From Lonicera japonica (Eukaryota > Streptophyta > Magnoliopsida > Dipsacales > Caprifoliaceae): DNA of 64,000 nucleotides. Below the pieces are notes generated by a model. That model did no database searches. It was not told where the DNA came from and worked only from the letters and a program-made list of their open reading frames with translations. The translations under genes were made by a program, and so were the position numbers. Below are positions 23,279 to 32,905 of this stretch, piece after piece. The DNA lies in assembly GCA_021464415.1 (NCBI GenBank), contig CM038466.1, positions 47,801,356 to 47,865,355 on the forward strand. Direction: 5' to 3'. The first letter of the stretch is position 1. The number at the start of each line of letters is the position of its first letter.

Positions 23279-23572
23279 CTACCACACACAGAATGTGACA
23301 TCACGTAGCTGTATAATGTAAACGTAGTTGCACTTGCCTACGATGCTCAAATCTAGTATCCAGAGCTGCCATGAAATTCTCCTCATCTCGGCCTCATAAT
23401 AGGGTCTCCTAAATAGCCTCCCCCACATCCTCCTCGCATAAGTTAAATAATCTGGGAGGACTAGGACTCTCCCCGAAATTGGGTTGCGTATTATACTCAA
23501 GTCTGACGGGTGGCAGAGGTAGGGGTTGTACGGGTCAATGGCGTCTTCTGCAAACAAGAAGCGCAAAGTCAT
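23279..23572 (-). CDS. Hypothetical ORF after pol (97 residues) in the Athila-like element
   Basis: An open minus-strand frame starting MTLRFLFAEDAIDPYNPYL, with a basic central part (RRMWGRLFRRPYYEAEMRR) and a hydrophobic, Trp-containing end. Its ATG overlaps the stop of the preceding ORF as ATGA, so it could be a frameshifted continuation of the same protein rather than a separate gene. No signal peptide or clear membrane segment. The position is where some Athila elements carry an env-like gene, but I see no positive env feature and do not assign a function. Confidence 0.45.
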   Translation of the reverse strand: MTLRFLFAEDAIDPYNPYLCHPSDLSIIRNPISGRVLVLPDYLTYARRMWGRLFRRPYYEAEMRRISWQLWILDLSIVGKCNYVYIIQLRDVTFCVW

Positions 23573-24222
23573 TCGCCTAACTCTGCCTCCGCTCTCCTGG
23601 ATAAGTAAGATATACTCATATCTGCATGTTGTTGGGTGTGCGGGCTATTGACTGCACGGCCTCTCGACTCTCTATTACTCTTTAGTGGGGTAACAGGGAC
23701 TAGATATTCATCTGGATCCTCCTCCTCATGATCAAACTCTTCCTTTGACTCAAATTCAAGTTCAATTTGTTCCTCTTCTGACTCAGATTCCTCTTCCGGC
23801 TTTGAAGGATCGGACCCGAATGGTTCCTCCTCAGGATCAGATTCTGACTCGCTCATGTAATCTCGGGTCCCCTCATACGAACCAGTATTTTGTAGACTAG
23901 AAAACTCCACGTCTCCATCAATCTCCATACTGTCTTTGGCATCATGCTGTAAATAATATTTACTGTCTGCCTCTTCTGTAAATAACTTTCTCTTACAAGA
24001 TGGCGATGCATGCTTAAGGGAGATACTCGCCTCAGCCATTTCGGAAAACCGAGCTGGCCAAGAACGTCTCACCCTAACGTGCAAAGGGGATCCTGCAGTC
24101 GGCCCCATCCCCATCAAGTCTCGAGAACGCTTGTTTGAAGAAGAAATATTGGCAAGAGAAAAATTATCTAGCATAGTGATAAAGATAGGCAGTGAGCAAT
24201 AATATCTGTGGCTCGGGAGCAT
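23569..24222 (-). CDS. Hypothetical acidic ORF after pol (217 residues) in the Athila-like element
   Basis: This is the longest stop-free frame in the part of the element 3' of pol, while the neighbouring gag-pol is full of stops. Residues about 30-35 (NKRSRD) and 75-80 (CKRKLF) are basic patches; residues about 123-172 are a Glu/Asp/Ser tract containing SESESDPEEE and SESEEEQIELE. No transmembrane segment is obvious. It has no resemblance I can name to a viral envelope. Its place after integrase with spliced or bicistronic expression would match extra ORFs of Athila/Tat elements. Low-complexity acidity makes homology calls unreliable. Confidence 0.5.
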   Translation of the reverse strand: MLPSHRYYCSLPIFITMLDNFSLANISSSNKRSRDLMGMGPTAGSPLHVRVRRSWPARFSEMAEASISLKHASPSCKRKLFTEEADSKYYLQHDAKDSMEIDGDVEFSSLQNTGSYEGTRDYMSESESDPEEEPFGSDPSKPEEESESEEEQIELEFESKEEFDHEEEDPDEYLVPVTPLKSNRESRGRAVNSPHTQQHADMSISYLSRRAEAELGE

Positions 24223-24547
24223 GCTTTATCTAGGCAGGCAACAATATATATATATATATAAGTATAGGCAGATAAGAATGACAGTGAAATAAGATTATGC
24301 AACAACAACAACAACAACAACAACAAATACTAGAGTAACAAACTTCATCATTGAAACTTAAAACATATAGATAATAGTGCTAGTACAAGTTTCAAATGAA
24401 AGTTAAAAGAAAGAAATAAAAGAAAGCTAAAATAAAAATAATAAACATGTACATATTAAACAAACAATAAAGTAATGTCAGCTCCTTTTCAACTAGTCCT
24501 CAGCATTATAATCGGGTTCCCCCAACTCAATGCTCTCGTCACTATCA
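24223..24547. other. Spacer with simple repeats between pol and the acidic ORF
   Basis: Contains a TA microsatellite (24246-24261) and a CAA array (about 24300-24327). No gene. Part of the Athila-like element. Confidence 0.6.
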
Positions 24548-24955
24548 TCAAGCTTTTTCCAGAAATGGCTTCAATCTATGCCCATTGACCTTGAATGTGC
24601 TATTATCCTTTGGATTCTCTAATTCCACTGCTCCATAAGGAAAGACATTATGAACTTTATAGGGACCAGTCCATCTTGATCGAAGTTTTCCAGGAAATAA
24701 ATGGAGCCTTGAATAGTATAGAAGCACTTTTTGTCCCGGCTCAAAATTTTTCCTCAGTACTTTTTGATCATGAAAACGCTTAGTCCTTTCCTTAAAAATC
24801 TTTAAATTGTCATACGCATCATGGCGTAACTCCTCAAGTTCATTCAACTGCAAAATCCTCACTTTGCCACTTTTTTTAAGATCGAAATTCACAGCTTTTG
24901 ATAGCCTAGAATGCTTTATGTTCAATCTCCAGGGGGAGATGACATGCCTTACCAT
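24548..24955 (-). pseudogene. Integrase C-terminal domain, Athila-like pol
   Basis: The frame includes [16 protein letters not shown], then [20 protein letters not shown], then [20 protein letters not shown] and ends [13 protein letters not shown]. The conserved (G/P)Y-V---FP-GAVE--- and VNG-RLK motifs mark the C-terminal DNA-binding part of Ty3-type integrase. It lies in a different frame from the integrase core, with a frame change and a TAG stop between about 24905 and 24935. No chromodomain follows, as expected outside the chromoviruses. Confidence 0.85.
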
Positions 24956-24959
24956 AAAC

Positions 24960-25814
24960 CAACCTATAAGGGGACATATTCAAACTCAACTTGTAGGCGG
25001 TCCTATATGCCCATAAAGCATTTGTCAAACGAATAGATCAATCTCTCCGATTAACATTGACTGTTTTCTCGAGAATTCTCTTGACCTCTCTGTTAGCTAA
25101 TTCAGCTTGCCCATTCGTCTGTGGGTGATACACCAAAGCAAGACGGTGGTTCACTCCGTAACGCTGCATCAATTTCTCGAATGGTTTGTTACAGATGTGT
25201 GTCCCTTGATCACTTATAATTACCTTTGGCGTGCCAAACCTAGAAAGAATATTATGTTTAAGGAATGTAATGACCGTGAAGTGATCATTATTTCTAGTGG
25301 GAATGGCTTCAACCCATTTAGATACATATTCGACAGCTAGTAGAATGTATTGATGCCTAAAAGATGGTAGAAATGGCCCCATAAAATCTATACCCCAACA
25401 GTCAAAAAATTTAACTGGCATGATATTAGTTAGAGGCATCATGTTCGTTCTTGAATTGGCACCTAACATTTGACAACAAGCGCACATTCTACAGTGGTTC
25501 TTCACATCTTTAAAAAGAGTAGGCCAGTAGAAACCACATTGTAGAATTTTATCAGCTGTCTTGCGGAAAAAAAAGTGGCCCCTGCGTGCTGCTTCATAAC
25601 AAGCATACATGATTGATTTAGCTTAATTTGCTGGGACACACCTTCCGAAGATCTGATCAGGACAATACTTATACAAGTGCGGATCATAGAAATAAAAATT
25701 CTTTATTAACCTAAAGAATCGATTTCGCTCTTGACGAGACCAATCAGGAATTTTTCCTGTGGCAAGATAATTCACGATATCTTCATACCATGGCAAACTA
25801 CGAACAGCCATCAA
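24960..25814 (-). pseudogene. Integrase zinc-binding and catalytic core, Athila-like pol
   Basis: Continues in frame from RNase H. An N-terminal zinc-binding-like region (HF...C-MCACCQ) is followed by the catalytic core: WGIDFMGPF carries the first Asp, VIISDQGTHI the second, and NGQAELANREVK the Glu, so the D,D-35-E triad is visible. The enzyme would insert the cDNA copy into host chromosomes. A TAA stop at 25623-25625 and a TAG at 25815-25817 interrupt an otherwise single frame; the core runs on as a recognisable frame to a TAG near 24930. Confidence 0.9.
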
Positions 25815-26108
25815 CTATTCATCTGGAAAACTTTCCTTAATAGGTAAATTGTCTGTGTCTATAACTTCACTAGTGAGACTAGATAGGTGATCAGCTACCA
25901 CATTTTCTACTCCTTTCTTATCTTTGATAATCAAGTCAAATTCTTGTAGTAGTTGGATCCACCTAATCAGTCTTACTTTTGCATCTTTTTTGATAAGAAG
26001 ATACTTAATTGCTGAGTGATCAGTAAAGCAGACAATTGGTGATCCAACCAAATAGGAACAGAACTTATCTAAAGCAAATACAATTGCTAGCAACTCTTTC
26101 TCAGTCAT
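25815..26108 (-). pseudogene. RNase H (C-terminal part), Athila-like pol
   Basis: The frame starts [15 protein letters not shown], the typical RNase H segment of Ty3 pol, and includes [12 protein letters not shown] (with the catalytic-region Asp) and ADHLSSL. RNase H removes the RNA template during reverse transcription. It is one frameshift away from the preceding RT frame (about 26108-26115) and ends in a TAG, after which integrase continues in the same frame. Confidence 0.85.
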
Positions 26109-26112
26109 AGAG

Positions 26113-27754
26113 TAGTCAACTGAGCATCATTTAAAGTCCAGCTAGCATAGTAAATGACATGGGGCTTCTTGTCCTTTCTCTATCCTAGGACAGCTCCAAT
26201 GGCATAATCACTAGCATCACACATAAGCTCAAATGGTAAGCTCCAATCAGGTGGTTGCACAATGGGTGCAGTAGTGAGCATTTCCTTGAGCTTGTCGAAA
26301 GCTTCTTGACACGCTGAAGTTCATTCAAATGGTGCATCCTTGGCAAGCAAGTTACATAAGGGTCGAGATATAACACTGAAACCTTTGATAAACCTCCTAT
26401 AAAAACCAGCATGGCCTATGAATGATCAAACCTCTTTGACAGTCTTGGGAACTAGCAAATTAGCAATGAGGTCAATTTTAGCTTTATCTACTTGAATTCC
26501 TTCAGCTGAGACAATATGACCTAAAACAATTCCTTGGGTAACCATGAAATGGCACTTTTTCCAATTCAGAATGAGATTATTGTCGTTATAACGAACCAAA
26601 ACTTTCTCTAGGTTCTGTAGACAATCTTCAAAAGAATCACCAAATAAAGAGAAATCACCCATGAAAATTTTGAGAAAATCTTCCACCATATCACTACAGA
26701 TACTCATCATGCACCTTTGAAAGGTTGTTAGTGCATTGCACAAGCCAAAGGGCATTCTCCTGAAAGAATAGGTACCAAAAGGACAAGTGAAAGTGGTTTT
26801 TTCCTGATCTTCGGGAACTATTTCTATCTGATTATAACCACTGTAACCATCTAGAAAGAAGTAGAAAGAATGACCAGCCACCCTCTCCAAAGTCTGATCA
26901 AGAAATGGGAGTGGAAAATGATCTTTCCTGGTTACAGAGTTAAGCTTGCGATAATCAATACACATGCGCTATCCAGTAGTAACACGTGTAGGAATTAATT
27001 CTCCTTTAGCATTATGAACAACAGTTATGCCAGATTTCTTAGGCATAACCTGAGTAGGACTTACCCATTTGCTATCAGAGATAGGGTAAATAATTCCAAC
27101 ATCTAAGAGTTTAAGAACATCTTTGCAAACTACTTCTTTCATGTTGGGATTTAGCCTCCTCTGCATCTGTCGAGAGGGTTTAGCATATTCTTCAAAGTAT
27201 ATTTTATGTGTACATATATCAGGACAAATACCTTTCAGATCAGCTGTGGTCCATCCTAATGCATTTTTGTGTAACTCAAGAACTTTCAAGAGCTCAGACT
27301 CTTGAGTGGAATTCAACTTACTTGAGACTATGGCAGGATAAGTCTCGAATTCTCGTAAAAAGACGTACTTTAGCTCCTGGGGTAGGGGCTTAAGTTCTAA
27401 TTTTGGAACTTCGAACGCAGAGGGTATAACTAAAGAATTGCTCGGGGCGAGTTCTTCAAAATGTTTAGTCCACATAATCTGCTTTGTCTCGAATTTTTCA
27501 GCATCTTTGCAAGAATTGAGATCGGAAACTGCTTTACTTATCTCATTCTCGATAGGAGAATAAGTTTCAAAATCATAAAGAGAATGAGTCAAGGTTGACT
27601 TAACTGGGTCTTCATACTGTAATACATTAAAGTATTGCTCGACAACAGTATCCAAGTAACTCACTTCACGAACATCCTCTTCCTCAATATTGGGTTGTCT
27701 AAGAATTGAGAAAATATTGACATCAAGAGTCATATTTCCAAAAGAAAGCTTCAT
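26113..27754 (-). pseudogene. Reverse transcriptase and start of RNase H, Athila-like pol
   Basis: Continues in frame from the protease. Visible motifs: VSPTQVMPKKSG, CIDYRKLN, FFLDGYSGYNQI, TFTCPFGTYSFRRMPFGL, then IFMGDFSLFG where Ty3 enzymes normally have F-DD, and HF-VTQGIVLGH. The first catalytic Asp of the pair reads Gly (GGT at 26657-26659), which would destroy polymerase activity. Stops interrupt the frame at 26969-26971, 26426-26428 and twice more before 26160. The reading frame is otherwise continuous, with connection-domain text (AGFYRRFI, LMCDASDYAIGAVLG) still legible. Confidence 0.9.
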
Positions 27755-28378
27755 GACACCATTCCTTACACTAATGATAGCGTTAATGGTAGCAAGGAAA
27801 GGTCTTCCTGGAATGATAGGAATCTATGTACCGACATTGGCCATAAGTTGAGTATCCAGCACAACAAAGTCAACTGGATAGACAAAGTTGTCCACCTTAA
27901 CCAAAATATCTTCAACTACTCCTCGTGGGACTTTCACGGAACGATCAGCCAGTTGTAAAGTAACTCTTGTGGGTTTCAACTCACCCAAACTTAACTGCTG
28001 ATAAACAGAAGAAGGAAGTAAATTCACACTTGAACCAAGATCTAGGAGAGCATGTTCAATCATTTGATCGCCAATGAAACAAGAAATGGTAGGATAACCA
28101 GGGTCCTTATGCTTGCCTGGCAAGTTGTGTTGTATGATTGAGCTCACCTGATTAGCCAAAAAGGCTTTCTTCTGAACAGAAACTCTTCTCTTTATGGTGC
28201 ACAAGTCTTTAAGAAATTTGGCATAAGAAGGAATTTGCTTGATTGCATCCAAAAGAGGTAAATTGATCTTCACTTGCTTAAAAAGATCAAGAATCTCAGA
28301 ATTATGATTATCCTTAACCGGCTTCTGTAACCTTTGAGGAAAAGGAACGAGAATGTGATGAATAGAAGTTTTATTCTT
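27755..28378 (-). pseudogene. Aspartic protease region, Athila-like pol
   Basis: Contains HALLDLGSSVNLLPSSVYQQL, the retropepsin active-site region in the DLG(A/S)S form usual for this lineage, then VTLQLADRSVKVPRGVVEDI and FVVLDTQ. A downstream GRPFLAT segment matches the flap-to-C-terminal part. Role: maturation of the gag-pol polyprotein. A TAG at 27824-27826 lies between the two halves in the same frame, and a TAA at 28379-28381 separates the region from gag. Confidence 0.85.
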
Positions 28379-29194
28379 TTATGGGACGTCATTCACATTC
28401 TCGGCTTCTGCTTCAGATTCCTTAGCTATCTCAGCCTCTCTCTGGGCTTCAGTAGATGTATGCTTCTCGACATTAATTTCTTCATCTTTGTCCTCCATCC
28501 CTCTCACTTGCACATAATCGGGTGGTGGCGGTTCTATCTGATTGTCAATGATTCTACTACTCCTCAAAGTAGTGATAGCTTTGACTTGCTCATGATATTG
28601 TTTAGTGCCTGAAGAAGAAGAATTATCATTGCCCTTAGGGTTTGGATGGGGTTGAGCTGGAAAAGCTGCTTTCCCTTTTGGGTCATTCTGACTAGCAATC
28701 TTATCCATTGAAACTTTCATCTGGTTCATCGTTTGTAGCATCTACTGGAACATGCCTTGTAAATTCTCCTCAGGGGATTTCTTATGTGGTGGAACATAAG
28801 AATTCAGACTCAAGCCTTGAGGTTGTTGATATTGCTACGGTAGTTGAGATTAAAAATTAATTGGAGGTTAGGATTGCTGGTAGAATTGCTGAAATGGTTG
28901 CGGTTAGAAGTGCGGCTGGGATTGTTGACATGGTTGAATGGATTTCATGGGGCCCCCTTCGTAGTGGTTACCAGACCAACTGAGGTTGGGATGGTTCCTC
29001 CAACTTGGATTGTAGCGATCCCCATAAGAATTAGATTTGCCAATTGCCATGACAGCATTAACATCAATGTTCAACACTTCTCTTAGAGCTGGAATGGTTG
29101 GGCAATCACTAGTAAGATGACCAAGAGTATCGCAAATGCCACAGGCTTTCTCTACAAATGGTTTGGAAGTTGGTTCTCTTCTCTTTGATTCCAA
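28379..29194 (-). pseudogene. Gag nucleocapsid zinc knuckle and Gln-rich linker, Athila-like element
   Basis: Begins with CGICDTLGHLTSDCP, a CX2CX4HX4C zinc knuckle that binds element RNA. It is followed by a Gln/Pro-rich tract with five in-frame stops (28904, 28868, 28850, 28835 and 28742 as left coordinates), then MLQTMNQMKVSMDKI and a charged acidic segment. It is in the same frame as the protease and RT, so this gag part and pol form one polyprotein frame. A frameshift near 29195 separates it from the gag core. Confidence 0.85.
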
Positions 29195-29324
29195 ATATTA
29201 ATTCAAGCTTTCGACAGATAGTAGTTAACTGCACATTGATATCATCAGTATCTTTTAATTGATACACACCAGCTAGTGTGACCTTAGTTCTAACTACACT
29301 AGCTTTAGCACTTGGCTCCCATTC

Positions 29325-30232
29325 TTAAGATACTTCAGAAAGCCATTCAAGGTATGCCTCTGCATCAGTGGGACTCTTTTCCAAAAATTGTCCATTACAC
29401 ATAGATTCAACAAATTGCCGAGTGGAGGGAATTAGACCATCATAAAAGAAATTGATGATTCTCCACTTCTCATAGCCGTGATGTGGACAAGAATTATGAA
29501 GTTCTTTAAAGCGCTCCCAACACTGGAAGTAGGTTTCATCACCCTTTAGGGAGAAGCTTTGAATTGCCTTCTTCGAGTTGGAAGTAAGATGAAGAGGAAA
29601 TAATTTCTTGAGAAATTGTTCTTGGAGTTCTTTCCACGAGTTAATAGATCTCGGGCATAGAGAGATAAACCAAGTTTTAGCTTTATCCTTCAAAGAGAAA
29701 GGAAATAGCTTCAATTTAATTGTGTCTTCAGAACAATTTTAGTCACTAAAGGTGGCATAGACATCCTTAAATTCTCGAATGCTAAGGTAAGCTTGTTCAT
29801 TTTCAAACCCATGATAAGTGGGCAGAAGTTGAATCATGCCATTTCGAAAATGAAAGTTATTTGCATCATTTGAAAAATTAATGAAAGAAGGAGTAGCATT
29901 TCTGCTAGGAAGTAGAAGTTCACGTAAAGTACGATCCGATTTTGAACTGCTTAATTAACTCCATTATTAGCTGCTCGTGCTGCTTGTGCTGTTGCAAATG
30001 CGGCTGCTTGTTCTTCAGCATCCTGATCGGCCATCGGGTGTTCAGCTGCCCAAGGGATAGTACCATTCGAAGAATCAGAAGAAAAAGAAAGTGGAAGTAA
30101 ATTGGTGAAACTGGAAGACTCGGATGCTTCAGAAGATTCGTCGTCTGACTTGTACTTGTCAGGGATGACACGGAACTCATACAGAGGATTACTTGAGATA
30201 CAGTTATTTGGACCGCGAAGCCAAAGTTTCAT
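29325..30232 (-). pseudogene. Gag N-terminal and capsid region, Athila-like element
   Basis: The N-terminal frame (30232-29951) starts MKLWLRGPNNCISSNP and has a Ser/Glu-rich and an Ala/Gln-rich part. After a frame change near 29950 the capsid-like core is readable: LREFKDV-type text, a TAA stop, then KLFPFSLKDKAKTWF, LQEQFLKKLFPLHLTS and FYDGLIPSTRQFVESMCNG. These are the classic retrotransposon-gag helices of Athila-like elements. Gag builds the virus-like particle. It ends at a TAA at 29325. At least one frameshift and two stops. Confidence 0.85.
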
Positions 30233-30309
30233 ATACTAGGCAGAGACCTAATATAGAATCCTAGGAAGAAAAAAAATAAAGAAAGAAAACTAGAATAAGA
30301 TACTGACAA

Positions 30310-30330
30310 CCTTCCCTGGCAACAGCGCCA
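30310..30330 (-). other. Primer-binding site of the Athila-like element
   Basis: On the minus strand: TGGCGCTGTTGCCAGGGA. This closely matches the TGGCGCCGTTGCCGGGGA site, complementary to tRNA-Asp as I recall, used by Athila elements. It lies ten bases inside the LTR end at 30341. Confidence 0.8.
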
Positions 30331-30340
30331 AAATCTTACT

Positions 30341-32905
30341 TGACTACGCTCAGAAACGCGTGATTTATACACCCAAGTGCAGGCGGTCAAGTTATAATAT
30401 ATATACTTGAAAGTTCAAGGTCGAACCAAAGGGAATGAGGGTAATTCTATTATTCTAGCTAAGCTTTCAACAGGGAAAAAGAAGAAAAGAAAAATAAAGA
30501 AAAGAAAAGATAATAAATTTTTTAGAATGGGAAAGAATATAATAAGAAATTAAATTTTAAACTTAAAAGAAAATAAATAAATAAATAATTAAATAAAAAT
30601 AAATAAATAAATAAAGCAAGGATAAAATAGACAGTAACTAAAACAAGTATCTAATAAAATGGGAAAAGAGCGTTAGGGGTATCCATAGCTACGACATTAC
30701 AGATAGTATGACCAACCGATTCAAGATATGACTGTGGTCCTGAGTTCCTACTAACAATGAATGTCCTTAGCTCGCCAATTATTAAATACTAAATTTCACG
30801 ACCATAACATGAGAAGTGCATGACAAGACTCATATAAGCTGCATGTAACTTTAGTTTTCAATAAGGGAACTTATGATTTTTTAACAAAAATTGATTTTCA
30901 CTTAGTAATGCTAGTGCGTGACAAAAACAAACTAAATTTAATCAATTTTAGTAAATATCAAAAGCCTAACTCATTCCTAAGATTTGATTATGCGTATGCA
31001 TGACATACGACAAAACCGTTCTTAAAAAAATCATTAAAAGCTAAAATTGGCACTATTTCGGTACCGATTTCGGAATGACACCAAAACAGCGCCTAAGGCT
31101 CCCAAATTACTTGGATAACTAACTCAGCTCAATAGGGGATAAGGACCGTCCTTTGTCTAGCCTCGTTAGAGTTTTAGTATAAAAATCTGTAATTTGGAGT
31201 TTTTCGGTTCTTTTGTAGAATAATCAAGAAATAATATGAAAAATTCATGCTTTTAGTGCATGAAAGGTTACTATATTTTTTAGATTTTTTAATTGACCTA
31301 CAACCAATGAGAAAGCCAAGCCACAATCATAATTGAATCATATACCCACACTAGTCCGTCATATTTTCGCTACGGACCCCTAACTACTAAATTACGCTAG
31401 CACGTTGATAAAAATTAAGCAAAACATGATAAATTCAATCACAAATTGACCAAACATATTTATGAAATCTAATTGAATAAGCACGCAAAATTTCACAGCA
31501 ATTGAAATTAGGAAACGATTAATAAATAAAAAATACAATTTAAACAAATTTCGAAAAAAATAGCACACGGGCAGTCAAGAAAATACCTACTTTCCTCAGG
31601 AAATATCTGGATCTGGAGCCCCAAAATAGTAAGGTTTTGTAAAAAATTTTATTGCGGTCGTTTTGATAGGTGGATCATCAAAATCAGCCAAGAAACGAGC
31701 AAGTTATAATTAAAATACGAAAGTACATATTTTTAGGGTTCTACGCGAGATTCTACCAAAAATTCCAATAAAAATTATAAATTAAGCATGGATTTCAATC
31801 ATCAATCACATTAAAACACATAACTAACTAATAATCTAAGCATTAATGAGCATTAATTGAAAGAAAAAAAAATTACAGTTACACAGTAATTTAAGAACTG
31901 TAATGGGACTCGCGCGAACTTAAATTGAAAGAGAATTATACGATATTTATTCGTCAATACAAGCCAAAAAGGAAATAAAAATATCTCTCAGACTCTCTCT
32001 AATAATAAGAGGTTCTGAAAATTCTTCAAGAATGTCGACTCTCTCTCTCTCTCCTCAAAAATAATATGCGACTCTGACTCAAATATCTCCAACCTAAACA
32101 AAAGTAATCATCGACTCTTTTCAAAATTCAAAATAAAACTAATTAATAAAATAAAATAAAATAAATAATAATAATGATAATCCAAAAGCTATTTTTAGGT
32201 TTTATCGTCTATCAAGTGTTTGGCTCGAGAGACTAAGTCACACTGGACTAAGCATGAGTATAGAGCTGGTCACTTGCCATCTAGGCTAAGGACCCCATTC
32301 AGTAAATCTTTGCACCATTGAATTTATGTATTCTTTCGCGCTCAAACCCAATCCACTAGCGCACTAATCGTATTTCTATCATAACTTTGTGCTTCGAACC
32401 CAGATTGATGCAAGATTTTCTCCTATACGTAGTTAACTCAGAGATCTACAACTACTATTTCTGGAGCTTTCTTCAAATTCTGCATGGATAAATACCAAAA
32501 TTTTCTAGAACACCAGCATTGCGCGCGGTGAATCTTTTCTTCATTCAAAATTTTTTCGGTTTGATTCAAATAACTTTTCTCTGCTTGGAACTTCTCTATT
32601 GGCTTCTCTTAGTCTCTTCCATCAACTTCCTTCATGGTTGAGCTTGGGATTTTCTTTCGGTTCACCTCTTGAACTCAATTAAGCTCCGAATTTGACCAGT
32701 AATGACTAACTTTGGGGGAATTTGCTTCTGGATTCGTTCTTGTTCATTTTTAACCTTTAAAAAGGTTATAATGCACTAGAAACAAACATACTATCCTATT
32801 TCATGATTAAAACTCAATTCTTAACAATTTAGGATAATTAAAATCAAATTCATGCATATTAAGCCACCTAAATACGTATAAAAATGCAATATTTTGGCTT
32901 AATCA
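30341..32905 (-). repeat. 5' LTR of the Athila-like element, full length
   Basis: On the minus strand it starts TGATTAAGCC at 32905 and ends ...GTAGTCA at 30341. At 2565 bp it is about twice as long as what is left of the partner LTR. The region 30480-30620 is extremely A-rich. Immediately beyond 32905 lies coding sequence of an LRR-kinase pseudogene, so 32905/32906 is the insertion junction. Confidence 0.9.

Larger units (their letters stand above)
20106..32905 (-). mobile_element. Athila-like Ty3/gypsy retrotransposon, minus strand, ~12.8 kb, defective
   Basis: In minus-strand order: 5' LTR (32905-30341), primer-binding site TGGCGCTGTTGCC-type (30330-30310), gag, zinc knuckle, protease, RT, RNase H, integrase, two further ORFs (24222-23279), a long non-coding 3' region, a G-rich polypurine tract (21420-21406) and a truncated 3' LTR (21405-20106). 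Gene order PR-RT-RH-INT is Ty3-type. The tRNA-Asp-like priming site, long LTRs and extra coding capacity after pol fit the Athila lineage. Many stops and frameshifts show it is dead. It is inserted in an LRR-kinase gene. Confidence 0.9.
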
